Origin: an uncultured Oscillospiraceae bacterium
GTDB lineage: Bacteria; Bacillota; Clostridia; Oscillospirales; Oscillospiraceae
Length of the DNA stretch: 6,651 nucleotides
Direction of reading: 5' to 3'
Assembly: GCA_934572325.1 (NCBI GenBank)
Contig: CAKTKT010000072.1
Span: forward strand, 1 to 6,651
Positions 1 to 6,544 of the stretch are shown one piece after another (position 1 is the stretch's first letter; each line of letters opens with the position of its first letter). The notes beneath the pieces were generated by a model, which saw nothing but the letters and a program-made list of their open reading frames with translations, did no database searches and was not told the origin of the DNA. A program made the translations under genes and the position numbers.

Positions 1-15
1 TAACAACTTGCCCAT
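1..15 (-). CDS. Start of a further minus-strand gene, truncated by the window edge
   Basis: An ATG at 15-13 is followed by four sense codons (reading M-G-K-L-L) before the window ends. It sits 6 bases downstream of a strong GGAGG ribosome binding site in an otherwise non-coding stretch. That pairing, on the same strand as every other gene here, is the only evidence for a gene. Nothing can be said about the product. It starts about 106 bases after the lipoprotein gene ends, and I see no convincing terminator between them, so it could be a further member of the same transcription unit or have its own promoter. Confidence 0.45.
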
Positions 16-19
16 GAGA

Positions 20-26
20 CCCCTCC
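20..26 (-). promoter_or_regulatory. Ribosome binding site for the truncated left-edge gene
   Basis: On the minus strand the bases read GGAGGGG, ending 4 bases before the ATG at 15-13; the GGAGG core is 6 bases away. This is as strong as the sites ahead of the YitT and lipoprotein genes, and it is what supports a gene start at the window edge. Confidence 0.5.
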
Positions 27-61
27 GCTGGCTGTCTCCCGCTGAGATTACTGTACAATAT

Positions 62-72
62 GTTTGACAAAC
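62..72. repeat. Short perfect inverted repeat GTTTG-A-CAAAC
   Basis: Arms 62-66 and 68-72 are exact reverse complements around one central base. The repeat lies in the non-coding stretch (16-121) between the lipoprotein gene and the truncated left-edge gene, about 47 bases before that gene's ATG. The one-base loop makes an RNA hairpin unlikely, so a DNA-binding site is the more plausible role. Repeats of this size also arise by chance. Confidence 0.25.
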
Positions 73-121
73 CTACAAAATTTTCTTTTTTCGCGCCGTT
101 TCCACGCGCGGCGGCGGTATG

Positions 122-1300
122 TCACTCCGGCGCAGTGTCGCCCTCCCCCTCCGGTCGCGGCTCTCCGTTGCTGTCGTTTTGCCGGAGGAGATCGTCGTAG
201 CTCAGGCTGCCGGTACAGGCGGGGTAGGACGCGACATCCCAGCGATAGCTCTCCCAGAAGCTCTGGTCAGGCTTGAGGAAGCTGCCCTCCACGCCGGCGT
301 TTTCAAGCCCCGCGTCGGCATGGTAATACTCGCCGTTGACGCGCACGATGTTCCAGCAGTGATTCTGCCAGTCGCGCTGACCGTAGACGATGCGGCAGTC
401 CACCCCCAGCAGACGGCAAAGCTGCACATACGCCAGCGCCGCGCCCTCGCTGTCGGACGCGCGCTCGATGAGCGCGGAGTATATCGAGCCGCCCTGTCCC
501 TCGTCCGTTATCTCGCAGTGGTCAAGGAGATATTCATACGCCATGAGCGCGCGCTCTCCCTCGTCCAGCTCCTCAATATTCACGTCCGTAAACGGGTCAA
601 ATGCGGCGAGCTGCCTCTTCTTTGCGGCAAGCTCATCCATCGACATGCCGTAGCGCAGATTTATCTCGTAAAGGCACTGCATATTGGCGCCCGAATAGAC
701 ATTCACGCTGACGGACGGCGCTTTCGGCGCTGTGGCGGGATTCTCGCGGTAGACACGCGCGACAGTTCCCTCCATATCCTCCGCGCTGAACGAGCTGCGG
801 TTGATGAGCACGACGAGCTTCGTCTGCCCCTCCTCAAGCGCGGTCTTTATCAGCCGCTCCACCCCCGTGGAGTACGGCAGCTTGACGATATTCGCGGCGC
901 TCTCGACCGAGGCGGCGTAGCGCACGTGCACCTTCGCCTCGTAGTAAGTGACGATCTTCGTCAGCTCATAGGAGATATTGTCCACGCAGTAGGCGCACAG
1001 CGCGTCCTGCGTGCGCACCTGCCAGCAGGCGCTTGCCATGTCCTCCGTCGCGTCGCCGTCATAGTCGGCGTCAAAAATGATGCTGCCGTCGCTCTCGCCG
1101 TTGGAGACGAGCGAGCGGATGGTCTGCCTGAGTCCGGAAAAATTGTGCACCGTGACCCGCTCCCCCGTCTGCGCGCTGTCCTGAACCGTGGGAACATAGT
1201 CCTCAATCTGCACATACTCCTTGTCAAAAACGCTGCCGCAAGCGGCGAAAAGCGCGAGCGAGAGCAGCGCGGCAAGCGCACAGCAGAGCTTTTTTGTCAT
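122..1300 (-). CDS. Lipoprotein with a transglutaminase-like domain lacking the catalytic Cys
   Basis: A predicted 392-residue surface lipoprotein. The N-terminus has two lysines, a hydrophobic run and a lipobox-like LFAAC, making Cys21 the likely lipidated residue; Phe at -3 is slightly atypical. Residues about 30-240 are a region I do not recognise. Residues about 243-350 resemble the transglutaminase-like fold: YSALIERASDSEGAALAY (274-291) aligns without gaps to the family pattern Y-x-A-L-x(6)-C-E-G-x-A-x-A. His314 in NHCWN and Asp329 in YYHADAG match the other two triad residues. Ser284 occupies the catalytic Cys position, so classical thiol chemistry is not expected; a binding or structural role is an inference. 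The tail is rich in Glu, Asp, Gly and Pro. The ATG at 1300 is preferred over a TTG at 1339, because it has a GGAGGG site and begins the signal peptide, whereas the TTG lies inside the YitT gene. The gene starts 16 bases after the YitT stop, so coupled expression is likely. Confidence 0.85.
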   Translation of the reverse strand: MTKKLCCALAALLSLALFAACGSVFDKEYVQIEDYVPTVQDSAQTGERVTVHNFSGLRQTIRSLVSNGESDGSIIFDADYDGDATEDMASACWQVRTQDALCAYCVDNISYELTKIVTYYEAKVHVRYAASVESAANIVKLPYSTGVERLIKTALEEGQTKLVVLINRSSFSAEDMEGTVARVYRENPATAPKAPSVSVNVYSGANMQCLYEINLRYGMSMDELAAKKRQLAAFDPFTDVNIEELDEGERALMAYEYLLDHCEITDEGQGGSIYSALIERASDSEGAALAYVQLCRLLGVDCRIVYGQRDWQNHCWNIVRVNGEYYHADAGLENAGVEGSFLKPDQSFWESYRWDVASYPACTGSLSYDDLLRQNDSNGEPRPEGEGDTAPE

Positions 1301-1305
1301 GACCG

Positions 1306-1311
1306 CCCTCC
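1306..1311 (-). promoter_or_regulatory. Ribosome binding site of the lipoprotein gene
   Basis: GGAGGG on the minus strand, 5 bases before the ATG at 1300. It fills the short gap after the YitT stop codon (1319-1317) and decides the start in favour of 1300 over the upstream TTG at 1339. Confidence 0.8.
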
Positions 1312-1316
1312 GCACC

Positions 1317-2204
1317 TTACTGTTCCTGTATGCTCTCAAAGCCGTTGCCGAACACGTTTTTCGCGTCGGTCACGACGAGGAAGGCGTTCGGGTCGAGCAT
1401 ACGCACAAGGCGGCGTATCTCGGCTATCTGCGGGCGCTTGATGACACACATTATCACCTGCTTTTCCTCGTGGGTATACGCCCCCTCGGCATGCAGCAGC
1501 GTAACGCCTCGGTGGAGAATGCCGGAGGTTATCTCGCGGACGATAGCGTCGGTGTCGTGGCTGACGATATAGACGATGCTGGAATTATCCAGACCGTAGA
1601 GCACAAGGTCGATGGCGCGGCTGACGACGAACATACAGATGAGCGAGTACATCGCGCTCTCGACAATGTGGAAGATCAGCGCATACGCCGCTATGATCAG
1701 CGCGTCCATCAGGAGGATGAGCGTGCCGAAGTTGATATACGGGAAGCGGCGGCGCAGGAAACGCGCCACGATGTCCACCCCGCCGGTCGTCGCGCCGACA
1801 TAGTACACCATACCGAGCCCTATGCCCTTTACAACGCCGCCGATGATGCTGCCGAGCATGGGGTCGGTGGTGGCGGTGATATTTGTCGTGGCGGCAACGT
1901 CGATGAACACGGCGTAGAGCACCATGCCGGCGGAGGAGGCGAAGATGAAGTTTCTGCCGAACTTCTTCCCCGCGATGATGAAGAGCGGCACGTTCAGCAT
2001 GATGCTCATCGCGCCGACGGGCAGCCCCGTCAGACGGTTGATGATCTGCGCGACGCCCGTAAGCCCGCCGGACACGATGAAGTTGGGCTTCATGAAAAAC
2101 TGGAATCCTGCCGCGCTGAGGGCAGCGCCGAGCGCTATCAGCAGGTATTTGGTGAACAACGACATGACCGGGCGCTTATCGAGCCCCTTTTTGATAAAGT
2201 CCAT
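1317..2204 (-). CDS. YitT family membrane protein with C-terminal DUF2179 domain
   Basis: A 295-residue integral membrane protein of the YitT (DUF161 plus DUF2179) family, common in Firmicutes and without an established biochemical function. The membrane part covers about residues 17-200, with hydrophobic segments near 17-37, 62-79, 86-103, 118-137, 158-178 and 183-203. Family-type motifs are visible: KPNFIVSGGLTGVAQ (39-53) after the first segment and GATTGGVDIVAR (137-148) in the middle. From about 207 the protein is soluble, with the beta-alpha-beta pattern of DUF2179, and ends with the usual Gly-x-Gly-Phe (286-289). Length is normal for the family and nothing looks broken. The ATG at 2204 is supported by a near-perfect ribosome binding site; the internal Met14 has none. 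The gene begins 21 bases after the topoisomerase A-subunit stop, so it probably shares that transcript. I see no functional link to DNA topology. Confidence 0.93.
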   Translation of the reverse strand: MDFIKKGLDKRPVMSLFTKYLLIALGAALSAAGFQFFMKPNFIVSGGLTGVAQIINRLTGLPVGAMSIMLNVPLFIIAGKKFGRNFIFASSAGMVLYAVFIDVAATTNITATTDPMLGSIIGGVVKGIGLGMVYYVGATTGGVDIVARFLRRRFPYINFGTLILLMDALIIAAYALIFHIVESAMYSLICMFVVSRAIDLVLYGLDNSSIVYIVSHDTDAIVREITSGILHRGVTLLHAEGAYTHEEKQVIMCVIKRPQIAEIRRLVRMLDPNAFLVVTDAKNVFGNGFESIQEQ

Positions 2205-2207
2205 ATG

Positions 2208-2216
2208 ACCTCCTTT
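2208..2216 (-). promoter_or_regulatory. Ribosome binding site of the YitT gene
   Basis: AAAGGAGGT on the minus strand, 3 bases before the ATG at 2204. It is the closest match in the window to the anti-Shine-Dalgarno complement. It lies in the 21-base gap after the preceding gene, and it implies efficient independent initiation within the operon. Confidence 0.85.
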
Positions 2217-2225
2217 ACAGAACCG

Positions 2226-4460
2226 TCACAGCAGCGACATCTGCTGCTCTCCCCTGTCCTCACCCTTCAAAAGCGCGCCGGCGGCGGGCAGGCTGCGCAC
2301 GCGGTAGCGCGCGGCGTTGATTATGCCGGACTTGGCGGCGAACACGGCGCGCACAAGAGCGCGCTTTGGCTTGAGCGTCATGACGGCGACGCCCTGCGTG
2401 GAGCGGCTGGTCTTGGGCTGGAGGAGCGAGGTGTTGAACATGAGGGCGCGCTCGTCGCTCGACACGCAGACAACGTCCGTCTCCTCCGTCAGCACGAGCA
2501 CCGACGCCAGCGGGCTTTTATCCGAATATGCATTGACGAGCTTTTTGCGGTTGGTCTTTGTCTCATAGGCGCTCATCTCCACGCGGGCGATCTTGCCGTT
2601 GGCAAACGCGAAGAGGATATTGGCGCGGTAGTCGCCCGGGTCGAGCATGGTGATGACGCTCTCCCCGTCGTCCATGCCGAGCTTCGTGGGCAGATACGTG
2701 CCGAGGACGGACGCCTTGCAGTCGTCAAAATCGGATACGCGCGCCTTGTATATCTGCTGCCTATCCGTGACGATGAGCAGCTCGCGGCGGTTGGAGGACT
2801 CAAAGCTGAGGTTGGGCGCGTCGCCGTCCTTGTACTTCTGCTCGCTGCTCATGCGCAGAGACTGCGCGGTTATCTTCTTGAAGTACCCCTCGCGCGAGAG
2901 GAAGAGCGTGACGGGGTAATCCTCCGCCTGCTGCTCCTCGGCATACTCCTCCACCTCGCTGGCGTAGACGACGCCGGTCCGGCGCGGGGAGGGGTATTTT
3001 TTGATGATGGCGGTCAGCTCGTTTATTATAATGCCGCGTATCCTGCGGCGGTTATTGAGCGTGCCGTCAAGCTCCTCTATCTCGTTTTCGAGCGCCTCTG
3101 TCTCCGCCGTGCGCTTGAGGATATACTCGCGGTTGATGTTTCTGAGCTTTATCTCCGCGACGTATTCCGCCTGCACCTTGTCGATGCCGAAGCCCATCAT
3201 GAGGTTTGGCACAACGTCGGCTTCAAGCTCGGTATTGCGGATGAGCTCTATCGCCTTGTCGATGTCAAGCAGGATGCGCGCAAGCCCGCGCAGCAAATGC
3301 AGCTTCTCCCGCTTTTTTTGCAGATCGAAGTACACGCGGCGGCGGATGCACTCACTGCGCCACGCCGTCCACTCGTCAAGTATCTCGCGCACGCCCATGA
3401 CGCGCGGGCTGCCCGCGACGAGGATGTTGAAGTTGCAGGGGAAGCTGTCCTGAAGCGTGGTGAGCTTGAAGAGCTTCTGCATGAGCCTTTCTGGGTCAAC
3501 GCCGCGCTTGAGGTCGATGGCGAGGCGCAGACCGCTAAGATCCGTCTCGTCGCGCATATCGTTTATCTCGCGCACCCTGCCGGTCTTTATAAGCTCCGCC
3601 ACCTTGTCGATTATCGCCTCGGACGTCGTGGTATACGGGATCTCGTATATCTCGATTATGTTCTCCTTTTCAATGTGCCGCCACCTCGCGCGCACACGGA
3701 AGCTGCCGCGTCCGGTGCGGTATATCTCCTCCATCTCGTCGCGGTCATAGACGATCTCTCCGCCGGTGGGAAAGTCCGGCGCGGGGAGCGTGGACATTAT
3801 ATCGAACTCGCCGTCGCGGATGCAGTTTATCGCCGTTTGGCAGACCTCGTTCAGGTTGAAGCCGCATATCTGGCTCGCCATGCCGACGGCGATGCCGGAG
3901 TTGGCGGAGACGAGCACGTTCGGGTACGCCGTGGGCAGGAGCGACGGCTCCTTCATGCTGCCGTCGTAGTTATCGACGAAGTCCACATTGTCCTTGTCGA
4001 TGTCCTTGAAAACCTCGGCGCAGATGGCGGAGAGCTTCGCCTCGGTATAGCGTGAGGCGGCGTAGGACATATCGCGGGAGTAGACCTTGCCGAAGTTGCC
4101 CTTGGAGTCCACAAACGGGGTCAGAAGCGCTTCATACCCCGCGGAAAGGCGCACCATAGTCTCATAGATCGCGGCGTCGCCGTGCGGGTTGAGGCGCATG
4201 GTCTGCCCGACGATGTTGGCGCTCTTCGTCCTCGCGCCGGTCAGCAGCCCCATCTTGAACATCGTGTACAGCAGCTTTCTGTGCGAGGGCTTGAAGCCGT
4301 CGATCTCCGGAATGGCGCGCGAGACGATGACGCTCATCGCGTAGGGCATATAGTTTGTCTCCAGCGTCTCGGTTATGGGCTGCTCCAGCACCTCCGGGCG
4401 CAGACCGACGACGTTGGGATTATCGAATTTTTTCTTCTCTTCCTGTTTCTTCTTTGCCAT
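2226..4460 (-). CDS. Type IIA DNA topoisomerase subunit A (ParC/GyrA family, divergent)
   Basis: The DNA-cleaving subunit (744 residues), expected to pair with the B subunit encoded just upstream. After a Lys-rich N-terminus, the winged-helix and tower region spans about 28-490, followed by a beta-propeller-like C-terminus (about 510-730). Tyr138 in SRYTEAKLS matches E. coli GyrA Tyr122, the residue that attaches to DNA; Arg137, His93 and the DNA-wedging Ile190 (Ile174 in E. coli) are kept. Differences from gyrase include LNPHGDAA, with one residue fewer than YHPHGDSA and Asn91 for the first His; ICGFN where IPPHN is usual; and Ala96 at the Ser83 position. No QRRGGRG-like GyrA box is present: the equivalent place holds QKYKDGDAP. 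That and the length favour a ParC-type relaxing or decatenating enzyme over a supercoiling gyrase, but the subfamily is not certain. The ATG at 4460 is the only plausible start, 22 bases after the B gene, and lacks a clear ribosome binding site, which suggests coupling to upstream translation. Confidence 0.95.
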   Translation of the reverse strand: MAKKKQEEKKKFDNPNVVGLRPEVLEQPITETLETNYMPYAMSVIVSRAIPEIDGFKPSHRKLLYTMFKMGLLTGARTKSANIVGQTMRLNPHGDAAIYETMVRLSAGYEALLTPFVDSKGNFGKVYSRDMSYAASRYTEAKLSAICAEVFKDIDKDNVDFVDNYDGSMKEPSLLPTAYPNVLVSANSGIAVGMASQICGFNLNEVCQTAINCIRDGEFDIMSTLPAPDFPTGGEIVYDRDEMEEIYRTGRGSFRVRARWRHIEKENIIEIYEIPYTTTSEAIIDKVAELIKTGRVREINDMRDETDLSGLRLAIDLKRGVDPERLMQKLFKLTTLQDSFPCNFNILVAGSPRVMGVREILDEWTAWRSECIRRRVYFDLQKKREKLHLLRGLARILLDIDKAIELIRNTELEADVVPNLMMGFGIDKVQAEYVAEIKLRNINREYILKRTAETEALENEIEELDGTLNNRRRIRGIIINELTAIIKKYPSPRRTGVVYASEVEEYAEEQQAEDYPVTLFLSREGYFKKITAQSLRMSSEQKYKDGDAPNLSFESSNRRELLIVTDRQQIYKARVSDFDDCKASVLGTYLPTKLGMDDGESVITMLDPGDYRANILFAFANGKIARVEMSAYETKTNRKKLVNAYSDKSPLASVLVLTEETDVVCVSSDERALMFNTSLLQPKTSRSTQGVAVMTLKPKRALVRAVFAAKSGIINAARYRVRSLPAAGALLKGEDRGEQQMSLL

Positions 4461-4482
4461 TATTCACACACTCACACTATGA

Positions 4483-6477
4483 TCAGGATATGTCCGCCAT
4501 GTCGATGTACCTGCTGCCGAACTGCGCGATATGGTTCTTCCTGCCCTCAAGGTTGTCGCCGAGGAGCAGGTCGAACACCTGCGCCATGCGCTCGGCATCC
4601 TCCGGCATGACCTTTATCAGGCGGCGGGAGTCCGGATTCATCGTCGTCATCCACATCATGTCCGGGTCGTTCTCGCCGAGACCCTTGCTGCGGCTGATCG
4701 CCGCCTTCGCGCCGCCCAGCGATTCGACGATCTCCGCCTTCTCGCGGTCGGAGTAGGCAAAGTACGTCTTTCCCCTGCTCTCTATCTCGTAGAGCGGCGA
4801 CTCCGCGATGTAGACGTATCCCTCGCGTATGAGCGTGGGCACGAGACGGTAGAGCATCGTGAGGATGAGCGTGCGGATCTGGAAGCCGTCAACGTCGGCG
4901 TCGGTGCAGATGATGACCTTGCTCCAGCGGAGGTTATTGAGATCAAAGCCCGCCAGGTCCTTGCTGTGCTTGTCTCTGACCTCCACCCCGCAGCCGAGCA
5001 CCTTTATGAGGTCGGTTATTACGTCGCTTTTGAAAATGCGGACATAGTCGGCTTTAAGGCAGTTGAGTATCTTGCCGCGCACGGGCATAACGCCCTGAAA
5101 CTCGCCGTCGCGCGAGAGCTTGCACGCGCCGAGCGCGGAGTCGCCCTCGACGATGTATATCTCGCGCTTCTCCGGATCGCGGCTGCGGCAGTCAACGAAC
5201 TTCTGCACACGGTTTGCAATGTCGATGCTGCCGGAGAGCTTTTTCTTCATGCCCTGCCGCGCGCGCTCCGCCGTCTCGCGGCTGCGTTTGTTTATGAGCA
5301 CCTGCTCGGCGATCCTGTCCGCCTCGGGCTTGTTCTCGATGAAGTAGACCTCAAGCTGAGCCTTGAAAAACTCGGTCATCGCAGTCTGGATGAATTTGTT
5401 GTTTATCGCCTTCTTCGTCTGATTTTCATATGAGGTCTGCGTGGAAAAGCAGTTGGTGACGAGGATGAGGCAGTCCTGCACGTCCTGAAACTTTATCGGC
5501 GTCTCGTTTTTCTGGTATTTGCCTATCTTTTTGATGTAAGCGTCGATGGCGGAGGTGAAGGCGCTCCTCGCCGCCTTGTCGGGCGCGCCGCCGTTTTCGA
5601 GCCACGAGGAGTTGTGATAATACTCTATCACCTGCACCCTGTTTGAAAAGCAGAACGCGGCGGAGAGCTTTACCTTGTACTCCGGCTTATCCTCGCGGTC
5701 GCGTCCGCGGCGCTCCGCGGAGATGTATTCCGGCGCGGTGAGCGCGCCCGCGCCCGCCAGCTCCGCGACATAGTCGATGATGCCGTTTTTATAGCAATAC
5801 TCGCGCTCGGTGAAGCCGCCGCCGCGCTCGAGACGCAGGCGGAACGTCACGCCCGCGTTGACGACTGCCTGACGGTGCAGCACGTCGTCAAAATACTCCT
5901 CGGGTATGTCAATGTCGGTGAACACCTCGCGGTCGGGGCGCCAGCGCACGGTCGTGCCGGTTCTTTTGCGGTCGGCAGGCTCGACGGTCAGCTCCTGCCC
6001 CTTTTTGCCCACGGGCTTGCCTTTTTTGAAATGGAGCGTATACTTTTTCCCGTCGCGGCGGACGGTGACGTCCATATACTCGGAGGCGTACTGCGTCGCG
6101 CATGAGCCGAGACCGTTAAGACCGAGCGAATACTCATAGTCTCCCCCGTCGGCGTTCTTGTACTTGCCGCCGGCGTACAGCTCGCAGAACACAAGCTCCC
6201 AGTTGAAGCGCTTCTCATTCGGGTTCCAGTCCATCGGGCAGCCGCGCCCGTTGTCCTCGACCTCTATGGATTTATCGGCGAAATACGTGAGGGTTATAAG
6301 CTCGCCGTAGCCCTCGCGCGCCTCGTCTATCGCGTTTGATAGTATTTCAAATACGGCGTGCTCGCAGCCGTCAAGCCCGTCCGAGCCGAAGATGACGCCC
6401 GGGCGCTTTCTTACCCTGTCCGCCCCCTTGAGCTGGGATATGCTGTCGTTGCCGTATTGTGCGTTTGGTGCTGCCAT
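4483..6477 (-). CDS. Type IIA DNA topoisomerase subunit B (ParE/GyrB family, divergent)
   Basis: The ATP-driven subunit (664 residues, near ParE length), which captures and passes the transported duplex. Order: GHKL ATPase (about 15-205), transducer (about 206-390), TOPRIM (about 436-552) and the C-terminal piece that meets the A subunit. Visible ATPase residues are Glu44 (general base), Asn48, Asp75 in VEDNGRG, the glycine-rich GLNGLG (119-124) and Lys355 of the QTK loop. TOPRIM metal ligands are Glu444 in VEGDSA and Asp526, Asp528 and Asp530 in TDADVDG; MPVRGKILN (464-472) and KGLGENDP (598-605) are family signatures. Several normally invariant residues differ: EILSNAIDEA instead of the usual E-x-VDN-x-IDEA, Asn121 for the His of GLHGVG, EGDSALG for EGDSAGG, and FQIR for SHIR or AHIR. 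With catalytic residues intact I expect an active enzyme of a divergent branch. The ATG at 6477 has an AAGGA site and a promoter upstream; a TTG at 6495 lies very near the predicted transcript start and is less likely. Confidence 0.95.
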   Translation of the reverse strand: MAAPNAQYGNDSISQLKGADRVRKRPGVIFGSDGLDGCEHAVFEILSNAIDEAREGYGELITLTYFADKSIEVEDNGRGCPMDWNPNEKRFNWELVFCELYAGGKYKNADGGDYEYSLGLNGLGSCATQYASEYMDVTVRRDGKKYTLHFKKGKPVGKKGQELTVEPADRKRTGTTVRWRPDREVFTDIDIPEEYFDDVLHRQAVVNAGVTFRLRLERGGGFTEREYCYKNGIIDYVAELAGAGALTAPEYISAERRGRDREDKPEYKVKLSAAFCFSNRVQVIEYYHNSSWLENGGAPDKAARSAFTSAIDAYIKKIGKYQKNETPIKFQDVQDCLILVTNCFSTQTSYENQTKKAINNKFIQTAMTEFFKAQLEVYFIENKPEADRIAEQVLINKRSRETAERARQGMKKKLSGSIDIANRVQKFVDCRSRDPEKREIYIVEGDSALGACKLSRDGEFQGVMPVRGKILNCLKADYVRIFKSDVITDLIKVLGCGVEVRDKHSKDLAGFDLNNLRWSKVIICTDADVDGFQIRTLILTMLYRLVPTLIREGYVYIAESPLYEIESRGKTYFAYSDREKAEIVESLGGAKAAISRSKGLGENDPDMMWMTTMNPDSRRLIKVMPEDAERMAQVFDLLLGDNLEGRKNHIAQFGSRYIDMADIS

Positions 6478-6487
6478 AAATGTCCGT

Positions 6488-6492
6488 CCTTG
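6488..6492 (-). promoter_or_regulatory. Ribosome binding site of the topoisomerase B gene
   Basis: AAGGA on the minus strand, 10 bases before the ATG at 6477. It supports that start rather than the in-frame TTG at 6495, which lies upstream of this site. Confidence 0.7.
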
Positions 6493-6516
6493 CAATCAGA
6501 TAATATATCAGCTTAT

Positions 6517-6544
6517 ATTATACTACATTTTGTGAATTTTTCAA
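6517..6544 (-). promoter_or_regulatory. Sigma-A type promoter of the topoisomerase operon
   Basis: On the minus strand a -35 box TTGAAA (6544-6539) is separated by 16 bases from a perfect -10 box TATAAT (6522-6517). Transcription should start near 6510, giving a leader of about 33 bases before the ATG at 6477. The region is markedly AT-rich against the GC-rich genes. With gaps of 22, 21 and 16 bases between the following genes, this promoter probably serves all four. No other comparably strong promoter is visible in the window. Confidence 0.75.

Noticed and set aside
64..92. TTGACA at 64-69 on the plus strand as a -35 box
   Set aside because: No acceptable -10 box lies 16-18 bases downstream (only a T-rich run), and no plus-strand gene follows.
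92..110. GC-rich hairpin (CGCGC and GCGCG arms) just after the lipoprotein stop, as a terminator
   Set aside because: The stem is only 5 bases with a 9-base loop. On the minus strand it is followed by an A-rich run rather than a T-run, so it does not fit a rho-independent terminator.
1301..1339. TTG start at 1339 extending the lipoprotein by 13 residues
   Set aside because: It would overlap the end of the YitT gene, put charged residues ahead of the signal peptide and ignore the GGAGGG site before the ATG at 1300.
119..1441. Plus-strand open frame of 440 codons opposite the lipoprotein gene
   Set aside because: The minus-strand frame has a signal peptide, lipobox, ribosome binding site and domain signature. 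The plus-strand product has none and overlaps two minus-strand genes.
1221..4055. Very long plus-strand open frame (944 codons) opposite the YitT and topoisomerase A genes
   Set aside because: It lies antisense to two clearly recognisable proteins and encodes a low-complexity His/Arg/Asp/Val-rich product with no domain I recognise. Long antisense frames are expected in GC-rich genes with biased third positions.
4531..5433. Plus-strand open frame of 300 codons opposite the topoisomerase B gene
   Set aside because: It is fully antisense to the TOPRIM-coding region and its composition reflects the complementary codons of that gene.
6478..6495. TTG start at 6495 extending the topoisomerase B subunit by six residues
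   Set aside because: It lies about 15 bases from the predicted transcript start and lacks its own ribosome binding site, whereas the ATG at 6477 has AAGGA at a suitable distance.
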